Shown here: piece by piece, positions 8,423 to 17,223 of the stretch
Position numbering within the stretch: the stretch's first letter is position 1
Layout: each line of letters opens with the position of its first letter
Assembly: GCF_017813355.1 (NCBI RefSeq)
Contig: NZ_JAGIYZ010000006.1
Location: forward strand, 86,001-150,000
Reading direction: 5' to 3'
Source: Roseomonas nitratireducens
Lineage (GTDB): Bacteria > Pseudomonadota > Alphaproteobacteria > Acetobacterales > Acetobacteraceae
Length of the DNA: 64,000 nt
Program-made: the position numbers and the translations under genes
Notes under the pieces: generated by a model
The model's input: the letters and a program-made list of their open reading frames with translations, nothing else
Told to the model about the DNA's origin: nothing
Database searches by the model: none

Positions 8423-8776
8423 TCAGGCCTCCAGCAGCACGGAGAAACCGCCGAAGATCATGCGCTTGCCGTCGAAGGGCATGCTGGCGGGGTCCATCTT
8501 CATGCGCGGATCCTCCATGATCTTCTTCCAGCCTTCGTCGCGCGCCGCCTTGGACGGCCAGGTCATCCAGGAGAAGACGACGGTCTCGTCCTCCGCCTGC
8601 TTCACCGCCATGCGGAAGGAGGTCAGCTTGCCCTCCGGCACGTCGTCGCCCCAGCACTCGACCATCGCGGTCATGCCGTGTTCCTTGAGCATCGGCGCCA
8701 TCTCGGCCGCGTGGCGGCGATACTCCTCCTTGCGCGCGGTCGGCACGGCGAGCACGAATCCGTCGATGTAGGGCAT
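8423..8776 (-). CDS. DUF1428 family protein
   Basis: A 117-residue protein with the DUF1428 pattern: MPYIDGFVLAVP at the start, ECWGDDVPEGKLTSF in the middle and PFDGKRMIFGGF near the end. The family has a ferredoxin-like alpha/beta barrel fold and unknown function. It commonly lies beside VOC and SRPBCC genes, as here. An AAGGAGGAAA ribosome site lies just upstream of the ATG on the minus strand. Confidence 0.92.
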   Translation of the reverse strand: MPYIDGFVLAVPTARKEEYRRHAAEMAPMLKEHGMTAMVECWGDDVPEGKLTSFRMAVKQAEDETVVFSWMTWPSKAARDEGWKKIMEDPRMKMDPASMPFDGKRMIFGGFSVLLEA

Positions 8777-8797
8777 GGGGTTTCCTCCTTCCCGGGT

Positions 8798-9271
8798 TCA
8801 GGCGGTTGCGTGCGCGGCTTCGAGTGCGGCCGCGTCGATCTTCACCATGTCCATGAGCGCGGCCATGGTGCGGGCACGCTGGTCCGGCGTGCCGCTCGTC
8901 ATCAGGCGGGGCAGGGCTTCGGGCACCACCTGCCAGGCGACGCCGAAGCGGTCCTTCAGCCAGCCGCAGGCCTGGGCCTCGCCGCCATCCAGCAGCGCGT
9001 CCCACACGCGGTCGAGCTCGGCCTGGTCGTCGCAGCTCACGACCAGCGAGACGGCGTTGGTGAAGCCCGGCGGCGGCTCCGCGTTGAAGGCGAGCATCGG
9101 CGCGCCGGCCAGGGTGAAGGTGACCATCATCACCTCGCCTTCCTTGCCGGGCACGCCGGAGGGGCGGGCGATCACGGCGTCGATCCTCGATCCGGCGATG
9201 GCGGCGCAGTACTGGCGTGCGGCGGCCTCGGCGTCCTTGGCGAACCACAGGCAGGTGGACATCTGGGTCAT
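8798..9271 (-). CDS. VOC family protein (PhnB/3-demethylubiquinone methyltransferase-like)
   Basis: A 157-residue VOC protein distinct from the one at 8000. It begins with CLWFAKDAEAAARQYCAAI, continues with MMVTFTLAGAPMLAFN and has GWLKDRFGVAWQVVP, which is the common signature of this VOC subgroup. Catalytic activity is not implied. The ATG at 9269-9271 overlaps the tetR stop by 4 bases, so expression is coupled to the regulator. Confidence 0.9.
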   Translation of the reverse strand: MTQMSTCLWFAKDAEAAARQYCAAIAGSRIDAVIARPSGVPGKEGEVMMVTFTLAGAPMLAFNAEPPPGFTNAVSLVVSCDDQAELDRVWDALLDGGEAQACGWLKDRFGVAWQVVPEALPRLMTSGTPDQRARTMAALMDMVKIDAAALEAAHATA

Positions 9272-9882
9272 GGCGCGGTCTCCCGGAACAGCATCTCGAT
9301 GTAGCGGCGCAGGTGGCGCAGCGTGTCGACGGCCAGGTCCGGCCCGCCGGTCGCCTTGGCCATGACGAAGGCGCCTTGGATGACGGCGACGATGTGCAGC
9401 GCGAGCCCTTCCGGCGTGAAGCCCCCCACACCATGCCGGTCCATCGCCGCGGCGATGTCGCTTTCGAGCCCCGCGGCGTGGTGGCGGATGCCGTCCTCGC
9501 AGGCGGCGCGGACGGCCGGGCGCGTCGCGTAGCTGTCTTGCACCAGCGCGCCAAGCAGGCAGGTGAAGTGGGCGATGTCGCCGCGCAGGATGGCGATGCG
9601 CGCATCGATGTAGGCGAGCAGCCGGTCGCGCGGGTCCGCGTGGTCGCGCCAGGCGAGCCGGTCGAACAGCGCCTCGAGCCAGATGGAGAAATGCGCCGCG
9701 GCGGCGACGGCGAGGTCCTCCTTGCTGCGGAAGTGATGGAAGAAGGCGCCCTTGGTGACGCCGGCGGCGGCGCAGATGTCGTCGACGGAGCTGCCCTCGT
9801 AGCCGCGGGTGCGCAGGACGCGCATGGCGGCGTCGAGGATGCGGGCGCGGGTGTCGGGGCGGGGTGTCGCGATCTGGGGCAT
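9268..9882 (-). CDS. TetR/AcrR family transcriptional regulator
   Basis: A 204-residue repressor. The N-terminal helix-turn-helix reads TRARILDAAMRVLRTRGY followed by GVTKGAFFHHFRSKEDL, a textbook TetR DNA-binding domain. The remaining part is a helical ligand-binding and dimerisation domain. I chose the ATG at 9882, close to the HTH, over an upstream ATG at 9945, because the latter would place the operator-like palindrome inside the gene. It leads the operon tetR-VOC-DUF1428-VOC-SRPBCC and probably represses it. Confidence 0.92.
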   Translation of the reverse strand: MPQIATPRPDTRARILDAAMRVLRTRGYEGSSVDDICAAAGVTKGAFFHHFRSKEDLAVAAAAHFSIWLEALFDRLAWRDHADPRDRLLAYIDARIAILRGDIAHFTCLLGALVQDSYATRPAVRAACEDGIRHHAAGLESDIAAAMDRHGVGGFTPEGLALHIVAVIQGAFVMAKATGGPDLAVDTLRHLRRYIEMLFRETAP

Positions 9883-9906
9883 GGCGTCGTCTTCTATCGA
9901 TATACG

Positions 9907-9922
9907 TACCAACCGGTTGGTA
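9907..9922. promoter_or_regulatory. Palindromic operator, probable TetR-family binding site
   Basis: A perfect 16-bp palindrome, TACCAACCGGTTGGTA, centred 32 bases upstream of the tetR start. The AACCGGTT core resembles operators bound by several TetR-family repressors. Its place in the tetR promoter region suggests autorepression of the operon. Binding is inferred. Confidence 0.75.
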
Positions 9923-10044
9923 TGTCGCGCAAGCGAATGCTTCAAACGATACGTCTACTGAATGTGACGTTTTCATCCGTCATTCTTTTCTTGACGCTGC
10001 GGCGCCGGCACGGAAGGCTCGGCCGTCTCAGGAGGACCATCGCC

Positions 10045-10248
10045 ATGGCTGAGCGCACGCGTGATCCGGTCAGCATCAAGGGCCAGCTCGTCAGCATGAG
10101 CATCCTCGGCAGCGCGGTGACGCTCTGCATCTTCCTCGAGAATTTCCGCGTCGCGGCCTGGACGCCCTACATCCTGCACATCATGGGCGGCGCGCTGCTG
10201 CTCGCCGTCGCGGTGCCGCACTTCTTCTTCCGCCGGCCGCTCGACTGA
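10045..10248 (+). CDS. Small membrane protein of unknown function
   Basis: A 67-residue protein with an AGGAGG ribosome site at 10030-10035. Two hydrophobic segments are visible, about residues 16-30 (VSMSILGSAVTLCIF) and 42-60 (YILHIMGGALLLAVAVPHF), and the protein ends in a basic tail. I recognise no family. It is transcribed divergently from the tetR operon, so the palindrome at 9907 could control it too. Confidence 0.65.
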   Translation: MAERTRDPVSIKGQLVSMSILGSAVTLCIFLENFRVAAWTPYILHIMGGALLLAVAVPHFFFRRPLD

Positions 10249-10318
10249 CCCTTCGCGCTTGACGCGGCGGCGCCGCGGGCCTGAGGCTCCCTTCCAAGAA
10301 AAGGGAGAGGGGCTTCCG

Positions 10319-11887
10319 ATGCCGGGTTTCCGCGCGACACTGCTCGCCGCCGCCTTCACGCTTGCCGCCCTGCCGGCCATGGCGCAGCGCACGCTGACCA
10401 TCGGCGCGTCATCCGCGCCCACGGGGATGGACCCGCACTACCATTCCTCGAACATGAACAATGCGCAGCTGCGCCAGGTGTTCGATCTGCTGATCGACCT
10501 CGACAGCAGCGGCCGCTTCGTCCCGCGGCTCGCGGAATCCTGGCGCGCGGTCGATGACCACACCTGGGAATTCCGCCTGCGGGAAGGCGTGCGCTTCCAC
10601 GACGGCACGCCGCTGACGGCCGAGGACGTCGCCTTCTCCTACGCCCGCGTGCCCACCGTGCCGAACAGCCCGGGCCCCTTCACGCCGGCCGTCCGCCTGA
10701 TCTCCCGCGTCGAGGTGGTCGACCCGCGCACGGTGCGCTTCCACACGCGCGACCCGCATCCCTTCCTCGAGCACGACATCGCGGCGGTCTTCATCCTCTC
10801 CCGCACCATCCACGCGACCGCGACGCTCGCCGACTTCAACGGCGGGCGGGCCATGATCGGCACCGGGCCCTATCGCCACGTCTCCTACCAGATCGGGGAA
10901 CGGCAGGAGGTGGTGCGCAACCCGGAGTACTGGGGCCCGGCCCAGCCCTGGGAGCGCGTGATCACGCGCGTCATCTCCAATTCCGGCGCGCGTTCCGCCG
11001 CCCTGCTGTCCGGCGATGTGGACGTGATCGATTCCGTCCCATCGCAGGACGTGCCGCGGCTGGAACGCGAACCGCGCATCGCCGTCTTCGGCGTGGAGGC
11101 CAACACCACCTCCTACCTGTTCCCGGATGCGATGAGGGATGCGTCGCCCTTCGTCACCGACAAGCAGGGAAGGCCGCTGCCGCGCAACCCGCTGGCCGAC
11201 CAGCGCGTGCGCACGGCGCTCTCCCTCGGCATCAACCGACAGGCGATCGTCGATCGGCTGCTGCAAGGGCAGGGCAAGGCGGCCGACCAGTTCGCCGCGC
11301 CGGCGCTGGAAGGGCGCGCGCCCGGCCTGCCGCCGCTGCCCCATGACCCCGACCGCGCACGGCGCCTGCTGGCGGAGGCGGGCTATCCCGACGGCTTCCG
11401 CCTGACGCTGCATGGTCCGAACGGATGGTTCGCGGGCGATTCGGAAGTGATGCAGGCGATCGCGCAGGGCTGGACGCGTATCGGCATCGAGACGCGGGTC
11501 GAGATCCTGCCGCCGGCCAACCTGTTCAGCCGCGCGACCAACCGCGAATTCTCGATGTTCATGACGACCTTCACCGCGAACTACGGCGCCAACATGCTGC
11601 GCCAGGTGGTGATGAGCCGGAACCCGGAGGCCGGCACCGGCCCCTTCAACCGCCAGCGCTGGGAAAGCCCGCGCATGGACGCGCTGGTGGCGCAGGCGAT
11701 GGTCACCATGGACAGGACGCGGCGGGATGCGGTCACGGCGGATGCGCATCGGGTCGCGGTCGAGGAACTCGGCGTCATCCCGGTGCATTTCCTGCGCCTG
11801 ACCTGGGCGACGCAGCGCGCCCGCGTGCGCTACGAGCCCGATCCGCGCTGGTACACCAACGCGATGCTGTCGCACCCCGCGAACTGA
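10319..11887 (+). CDS. ABC transporter substrate-binding protein, peptide/nickel family 5
   Basis: A 522-residue periplasmic binding protein. The ATG at 10319 gives a clean Sec signal peptide ending LPAMAQ near residue 23, while an upstream in-frame ATG at 10259 would put a charged tail before it. The family-5 pattern is clear: LTIGASSAPTGMDPHY, then WRAVDDHTWEFRLREGVRFH, then PLTAEDVAFSYARV, then GTGPYR. Such proteins bind oligopeptides, opines or similar ligands for ABC importers. No permease or ATPase gene is adjacent. The next genes are peptidases, so a peptide-like ligand is plausible but unproven. Confidence 0.92.
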   Translation: MPGFRATLLAAAFTLAALPAMAQRTLTIGASSAPTGMDPHYHSSNMNNAQLRQVFDLLIDLDSSGRFVPRLAESWRAVDDHTWEFRLREGVRFHDGTPLTAEDVAFSYARVPTVPNSPGPFTPAVRLISRVEVVDPRTVRFHTRDPHPFLEHDIAAVFILSRTIHATATLADFNGGRAMIGTGPYRHVSYQIGERQEVVRNPEYWGPAQPWERVITRVISNSGARSAALLSGDVDVIDSVPSQDVPRLEREPRIAVFGVEANTTSYLFPDAMRDASPFVTDKQGRPLPRNPLADQRVRTALSLGINRQAIVDRLLQGQGKAADQFAAPALEGRAPGLPPLPHDPDRARRLLAEAGYPDGFRLTLHGPNGWFAGDSEVMQAIAQGWTRIGIETRVEILPPANLFSRATNREFSMFMTTFTANYGANMLRQVVMSRNPEAGTGPFNRQRWESPRMDALVAQAMVTMDRTRRDAVTADAHRVAVEELGVIPVHFLRLTWATQRARVRYEPDPRWYTNAMLSHPAN

Positions 11888-11946
11888 GGCTGGCGCGTCG
11901 CGGCGAAGGGGCTAGCATCGCCGCAGCCACAGCGAGGACGCGACCC

Positions 11947-13227
11947 ATGCCCGACACCGAAGCCCGACAGAAGATCTTCGCCGCGATCGACGCGGGCTTC
12001 GACAAGCAGGTCGCCTTCCTGCAGGACCTAGTGCGCTTCCCCTCCCTGCGCGGGCGGGAAGCGCCGCTGCAGGACTGGTTCGCGCGCCAGATGGCCGCGC
12101 GCGGCTATGCGGTGGACCGCTTCACCATCGCCGACGTGCCGGACCATCCGAAGATGGCGCCGATGGTCGATGTCGATCCCGCCGGCAGCGTGCAGGTGGT
12201 CGCGACCCATCGCGCGCCGAACCCCACGGGCCGCAGCCTGATCCTGCAGGGGCACATCGACGTGGTGCCGGAAGGCCCGCACGAGATGTGGACCCATCCG
12301 CCCTATTCCGCGACCATCCGCGACGGCTGGATGTACGGCCGCGGCGCGCACGACATGAAGTCGGGCGTGTCCTGCATGGTCTTCGCGATGGACGCGATCC
12401 GCGCCGCCGGCTTCGAGCCCGCCGCCGACGTCTACCTCCAGACCGTGACGGAGGAGGAGAGCACCGGCAACGGCGCGCTCGCCGCCCTGCTGCGCGGCTA
12501 CCGGGCCGAAGCGGCGCTGGTGCCCGAGCCGACGGGCCACACCATCACCCGTACCCAGACCGGCACCATCTGGTTCCGCCTGCGCGTCCGCGGCGTGCCC
12601 GTGCATGTCGCGGTGGCGCAGGACGGCACCAACGCCATCATGTCGGCCTATGCGCTGATCAACGCGCTGTACGAGCACACCCGCGGGCTGAACGCGGCGG
12701 CGCGCTCGAACCCCTGGTATGCGGACATCAAGGACCCGATCAAGTTCAACCCGGGCATCATCCGGGGCGGCGACTGGGCGTCGTCCACCCCCGCCTGGTG
12801 CGAGGTGGATTGCCGCATCGGCCTCGTGCCTGGCACGACGCCGGAACAGGCGATGGCCGGCATTGAGGCCTGCGTGAAGGCCGCCGCGACGGGCGACGCC
12901 TTCATGGCGAACAACCCGCCGGAGATCATCTGGACGGGCTTCCAGACCGACCCCTACGTGCTCGAACCCGGCAGCGAGGCGGAAGCCGTGCTCGCCGCCG
13001 CCCATGCCAGCGTGCATGGTGGTGCGATGCCGGAACGCCGCACCACCGCGGTGAACGACACGCGCTACTACGGGCTCTATTTCGGCTTTCCGGGCCTCTG
13101 CTACGGTCCGAAGGGCGAAGTGGCGCACGGCTTCGACGAACGCACCTCGATCGAGGATCTCCGCACATGCACGAGAACCATCGCGACCTTCATCGCCGAC
13201 TGGTGCGGCCTCAAGCCACGGGCCTGA
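11947..13227 (+). CDS. M20 family metallopeptidase/deacylase (ArgE/DapE-like)
   Basis: A 426-residue dinuclear zinc hydrolase that cleaves amide bonds of N-acyl amino acids or small peptides. Metal ligands are visible in order: LQGHIDVVP (His), GRGAHDMKSG (bridging Asp), TEEESTG (catalytic Glu and ligand Glu) and AHGFDE (last His). A dimerisation lid domain lies between, near residues 200-310. It is of the cytoplasmic type, with no signal peptide. Its 3' end overlaps the following Bug gene by 61 bases, indicating one transcript. The acyl substrate cannot be told from sequence. Confidence 0.92.
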   Translation: MPDTEARQKIFAAIDAGFDKQVAFLQDLVRFPSLRGREAPLQDWFARQMAARGYAVDRFTIADVPDHPKMAPMVDVDPAGSVQVVATHRAPNPTGRSLILQGHIDVVPEGPHEMWTHPPYSATIRDGWMYGRGAHDMKSGVSCMVFAMDAIRAAGFEPAADVYLQTVTEEESTGNGALAALLRGYRAEAALVPEPTGHTITRTQTGTIWFRLRVRGVPVHVAVAQDGTNAIMSAYALINALYEHTRGLNAAARSNPWYADIKDPIKFNPGIIRGGDWASSTPAWCEVDCRIGLVPGTTPEQAMAGIEACVKAAATGDAFMANNPPEIIWTGFQTDPYVLEPGSEAEAVLAAAHASVHGGAMPERRTTAVNDTRYYGLYFGFPGLCYGPKGEVAHGFDERTSIEDLRTCTRTIATFIADWCGLKPRA

Positions 13228-14183
13228 CGCGGCGCGCGCTGCTCGGTGCCGCCGGCGCCGCGCTCGCGGCACCCGCGCTGGCGCAATCCGACTGGCCGAA
13301 CCGCGCGATCCGCCTGATCGTGCCCTTCGCGCCGGGCGGATCCTCGGACGTGCTGGCGCGGCTGATCCAGCCGGGGCTCGGCGCGGCACTCGGCCAGTCC
13401 GTGATCGTCGAGAACCGCTCCGGCGCGGGATCCATGCTCGGCACCGAAGCGGTCGCCCGCTCGCCCGCCGATGGCTACACGCTGCTGCTGGCCGATCTGC
13501 CCTACGCCATCGTGCCCGCACTTCAGGCGCGCATGCCCTACGATGTCGAGCGTGACCTGGTGCCCGTGGTGATGGTCGGCGCGGCGCCGCTGCTGATCTT
13601 CGGGCATCCGTCGCTGCCGGCGCGCAACGCCGCCGAGTTCGCCGCACTCGCCCGCGCGCGGCCGGGCCACTACACCTACGGTTCGGGCGGCGTCGGCGCG
13701 GCGTCGCACATGATGGGCGAGCTGTTCCAGATCGCCACGGGCACGCAGCTCACGCACGTGCCCTATCGCGGCGGCGGGCCCGCCATCCAGGACCTCGCGG
13801 CGGGCAACCTCAACACCGTGTTCGTGACGGTGGCCTCGGCGGCGCCGCAATTGTCGTCGGGGCAGATCCGCGGGCTCGGCGTGATGGCGACGGAGCGGAT
13901 GCGCAGCCATCCCGACATCCCGACCTTCCGCGAACAGGGCATCGACCTGGTGGCGGAACATTGGTGGGGGCTGCTGGCACCGCGCGGCACGCCGGAGCCG
14001 GTGATCGCGCGCATCGCGGCGGCGATGCCGGGCGTGCTCGGCGGCACAGGGATGGCGGAGCGGCTCGACGCGCTGGCCGTCATCCCGCGCAGCGACGGCC
14101 CCGCGCCCTTCGGCGAGCGCATCCGCCAGGACATCCGCCGCTACGGGGAGATCGCGCGGAGCCGCGGCATCACCGCGCAGTGA
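13167..14183 (+). CDS. Bug-family (tripartite tricarboxylate transporter) substrate-binding protein
   Basis: A 338-residue periplasmic binding protein of the TctC/Bug family. After a signal region with a twin-arginine-like TRRALLGAAGA stretch and an APALAQ cleavage site, it shows the Bug signatures RLIVPFAPGGSSDVLAR, IVENRSGAGSMLGTE and THVPYRGGGPAIQDL. These proteins bind carboxylates for TctAB permeases, and none is adjacent. ATG 13167 has a GAGGA upstream. A GTG at 13203 is an alternative start with less overlap. The stop overlaps the next start (GTGA). Confidence 0.92.
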   Translation: MHENHRDLHRRLVRPQATGLTRRALLGAAGAALAAPALAQSDWPNRAIRLIVPFAPGGSSDVLARLIQPGLGAALGQSVIVENRSGAGSMLGTEAVARSPADGYTLLLADLPYAIVPALQARMPYDVERDLVPVVMVGAAPLLIFGHPSLPARNAAEFAALARARPGHYTYGSGGVGAASHMMGELFQIATGTQLTHVPYRGGGPAIQDLAAGNLNTVFVTVASAAPQLSSGQIRGLGVMATERMRSHPDIPTFREQGIDLVAEHWWGLLAPRGTPEPVIARIAAAMPGVLGGTGMAERLDALAVIPRSDGPAPFGERIRQDIRRYGEIARSRGITAQ

Positions 14184-15418
14184 CGCTCGAAGCCTTCCTC
14201 GGCGCCGTCGCGGCCGATGCCGCGCTGGCGTCGGACTTCGCCGCCATCTGCGACACGGGCGGCCGGTTGCAGGGCAGCGACAGCGCGGCGTGCGGCTTTT
14301 CGCTGCTGCACGATCGCATGGCCGCGATCGGCGCCGTGACGGACGAGCCCGTGCCCTATGCCGGCTGGCGCTGCCATGAGGCGCGGGTGACGGACCTCGC
14401 CAGCGGCCGCGACCTCGCCTGCGCGCCGCTTCTCGGCGCCGCGGCGACGCCGCCCGGCGGGATCGTGCTCGACACGCTCGATTGCGGCCGCGGCGCGCCC
14501 GGCGCCTATGGCGATGCGGCGGGCCGCGCCACCCTCGCGCGCCACGAATATCCCTTCGCCGCCTGGACGGTGCATCGCCGGTTCAAACTGGCCGCGGCGA
14601 CGGAGGCGGGCGCGGCCGCCTTCCTCATCGTGCAGCCGGAACCGGGCGTGGGGCCGGTCTCGGGCTCCTCCGGCCGCAATGGCGGGGCGGGCATCCCGGC
14701 GCTCGGCATCAGCGCGGAGGCCGGCGCGCTGCTGGCCGAGGGCCGGCGCGTGCGCATCACGCTCGCCGGCGAGGACATGGAAGCGACAACGCCGACGCTG
14801 CTGCTCGACCTGCCCGGGCGCGGGCCTGGCCGCGTCATGCTGTCGGCACATCTGGACGGGCATCCGCTGGGCGAGAGCGCGATCGACAACGCGACGGGCC
14901 TCGCCGCGGCGCTGTCCCTCGCGCGCGCGGCGGCGCGCTTCGTGGAAGGCTGCCCGCGCGGCCTGACGCTCTGCATCTTCGGGGCGGAGGAATGGGCGCT
15001 GTCGGGTTCGCGCGCCTGGCTGGCCGGGATGCCGGCCGAACGGCGCGCGCGCATGGCGGTCAACCTCAACCTAGATTCCATCGCCGGCGGGTCGCGGCTG
15101 ACGGCGCTGACGAGCGGCTTCCCGGCGCTCGGCCCCTTCCTGCGGGACGCGGCGGGACGCGCGGGGCTGCCGCTCGGCGTGCACCTGCCGCTGATGAGCA
15201 ATTCCGACCATGCGAACTTCGCCGCCCACGGCATTCCCGCCGCGCGGCTGGTGGCCGGCTTCGACGAGCCGGGCAGCGCGCTGCGCTACCTGCTGACCGC
15301 GGGCGACACCCGCGCCATCGTGCCGGCGCAGGAGCTGAAGGGCGCGGCCATCACCGCGGCCGCGCTGCTGTGGGCGGCGCTGACGGCGCCGGACGAGGCG
15401 ATCGCCGCGCTGCGCTGA
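14180..15418 (+). CDS. M28 family zinc peptidase
   Basis: A 412-residue aminopeptidase-like protein. The GTG start at 14180 overlaps the Bug stop. The M28 zinc ligands can be followed: SAHLDGH (His), SAIDNATG (bridging Asp), FGAEEWALSG (catalytic and ligand Glu), NLNLDSIAGG (Asp) and SNSDHANFAAHGIP (last His). The N-terminal 200 residues include a PA-like insert. No obvious signal peptide is seen with this start, so it is probably cytoplasmic. With the M20 gene and two binding proteins it suggests uptake and hydrolysis of an amide or peptide compound. Confidence 0.88.
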   Translation: MTLEAFLGAVAADAALASDFAAICDTGGRLQGSDSAACGFSLLHDRMAAIGAVTDEPVPYAGWRCHEARVTDLASGRDLACAPLLGAAATPPGGIVLDTLDCGRGAPGAYGDAAGRATLARHEYPFAAWTVHRRFKLAAATEAGAAAFLIVQPEPGVGPVSGSSGRNGGAGIPALGISAEAGALLAEGRRVRITLAGEDMEATTPTLLLDLPGRGPGRVMLSAHLDGHPLGESAIDNATGLAAALSLARAAARFVEGCPRGLTLCIFGAEEWALSGSRAWLAGMPAERRARMAVNLNLDSIAGGSRLTALTSGFPALGPFLRDAAGRAGLPLGVHLPLMSNSDHANFAAHGIPAARLVAGFDEPGSALRYLLTAGDTRAIVPAQELKGAAITAAALLWAALTAPDEAIAALR

Positions 15419-15439
15419 AGGAAGAAGAAGGGGAGACGC

Positions 15440-17134
15440 GTGTACGACTTCATCATCGTCGGCGGCGGGTCCGCCGGCTCCGTGCTGGCGCATCGCCTGT
15501 CCGCGCCGTCGGCGAACAAGGTGCTGCTCTGCGAGGCCGGGCCCGACACGCCGCCGGGCCAGGAACCGGCGACGGTGCTCGATACCTATCCGGGACAGGC
15601 CTATTTCGACCCGCGCTTCCACTGGACGGAGCTGAAGGTCCGCACCCAGGTCGTCTCCCACAACAACCCGTCCGAGAAGCCGCCGCTGCGCAAGTACGAA
15701 CAGGCGCGCGTGCTCGGCGGCGGGTCGTCCATCAACGGGCAGATGGCCAATCGCGGCGCGCCGCACGACTACGACGAATGGGCGCAGCGCGGCGCGGCCG
15801 GGTGGAACTGGGACGCGGTGCTGCCCTATTTCAGGAAGGTCGAGCGCGACCTCGACTTCGACAATGAATGGCATGGGCGGGACGGGCGCATCCCCGTCCG
15901 CCGCATTCCGGAATCCGAATGGCCCGCGCATTCCAGGGCCGCGGCGGAAGCCTTCGGCCAGGCCGGCTTCAAGCGGCTCGAAGACCAGAACGGCGCCTTC
16001 GAGGACGGCTACTTCCCGATCACGGTGAACGTCACCGAGACGCGCGTCTCGGCCGCCATGGGATATCTCGATGCCGAGACGCGCCGGCGCCCGAACCTGA
16101 CGATCTCGACCGACACCCAGGTGATGTCGCTGGTCTTCGAGGGCGCGCGCTGCGTCGGCGTGCGTGCCCTGGTGGCGGGGCAGGAGCGGGAGTTCCGCGC
16201 GCGGGAGGTCATCCTCTGCACCGGCGCGATCCATTCCCCCGCGCATCTGATGCGCGCGGGGATCGGGCCGGCGGCGCATCTGAAGGAACTCGGCATCGAG
16301 GTGCGCGCCGACCTGCCCGGGGTGGGGCAGGGGCTGATGGACCATCCGGCCATCTCGCTGTCCTCCTTCATCCGGCCGGAGGCGCGGCTGAACCGCACCA
16401 GGCTGCGCCGGCACATCCTGGTCGGGCTGCGCTTCTCCTCGGGCATCGAGGACGCGCCGGCGGGCGACATGTTCATGGCGGTGGCGAGCAAATCCGCCTG
16501 GCACGCGGTGGGCGAGCAGGTCGGATCCATGCTGACCTGGGTGAACAAGACCTATTCCCAGCGCGGCCAGGTGCGGCTGGCATCGACCGACTGGCGGGCG
16601 CATCCGGAGGTCGAGTTCAACCTGCTGTCGGACCGCCGGGACCTCGAGCGGCTGATGATCGGCTTCCGCCTCGCCGCCGCGCTCAACCTCAGCCCGCCGC
16701 TCGCCGCGGTCACGGCGGACCCCTTCCCGGCGGCCTATTCGGACCGGGTGCGGCGGATCGGCGTGGTGAACAAGAAGAACCGGATCCTGACGTCCATCAT
16801 CGCCAGGTTCCTCGACGGGCCGGGCTTCCTGCGCTCGGCCTTCATCGATCGTTTCGTTATCGAGGGCTTCCGCTTCCGCGAGGTGATGGAGGATGAGGAG
16901 GCGCTGGAAGCCTTCATCCGCAAGGCGACGATCGGGGTCTGGCATGCCTCCTGTTCCTGCCGCATGGGGGCGGAGGCGGACCCGATGACGGTGGTGGACA
17001 CGGCCGGGCGGGTGCGCGGGGTCGCGGGGCTGAGGGTGGTCGATGCCTCGGTCTTCCCCGTGGTGCCGTCGGCCAACACCAACTTCCCGACCCTGATGGT
17101 CGCCGAGAAGATGGCCGACGCCATCCTCGCATAA
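15440..17134 (+). CDS. GMC family FAD-dependent oxidoreductase
   Basis: A 564-residue flavoenzyme of the glucose-methanol-choline family, oxidising an alcohol group. The N-terminal FAD Rossmann motif IIVGGGSAGSVLAHRL follows a GTG start. The VLGGGSSINGQ signature 1 lies near residue 93, the second GMC signature region is LCTGAIHSPAHLMRAGIG, and the active-site His lies in WHASCSCRMG. The C-terminal FPTLMVAEK is also typical. The substrate is unknown. It lies 21 bases after the M28 gene and is probably the last gene of that operon. Confidence 0.93.
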   Translation: MYDFIIVGGGSAGSVLAHRLSAPSANKVLLCEAGPDTPPGQEPATVLDTYPGQAYFDPRFHWTELKVRTQVVSHNNPSEKPPLRKYEQARVLGGGSSINGQMANRGAPHDYDEWAQRGAAGWNWDAVLPYFRKVERDLDFDNEWHGRDGRIPVRRIPESEWPAHSRAAAEAFGQAGFKRLEDQNGAFEDGYFPITVNVTETRVSAAMGYLDAETRRRPNLTISTDTQVMSLVFEGARCVGVRALVAGQEREFRAREVILCTGAIHSPAHLMRAGIGPAAHLKELGIEVRADLPGVGQGLMDHPAISLSSFIRPEARLNRTRLRRHILVGLRFSSGIEDAPAGDMFMAVASKSAWHAVGEQVGSMLTWVNKTYSQRGQVRLASTDWRAHPEVEFNLLSDRRDLERLMIGFRLAAALNLSPPLAAVTADPFPAAYSDRVRRIGVVNKKNRILTSIIARFLDGPGFLRSAFIDRFVIEGFRFREVMEDEEALEAFIRKATIGVWHASCSCRMGAEADPMTVVDTAGRVRGVAGLRVVDASVFPVVPSANTNFPTLMVAEKMADAILA

Positions 17135-17223
17135 GGCCTTGGCGGGCTGTGGGGGGGAGGCCAAACTCGCAACGAGCCAGCCGGCACCGGCGCGGCTTCT
17201 GGTCAGGTATTGGGAGACAGGGA

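Noticed and set aside
15071..17164. A 697-codon minus-strand frame opposite the GMC gene
   Set aside because: The plus-strand GMC oxidoreductase has all signature motifs, and the antisense frame has none.
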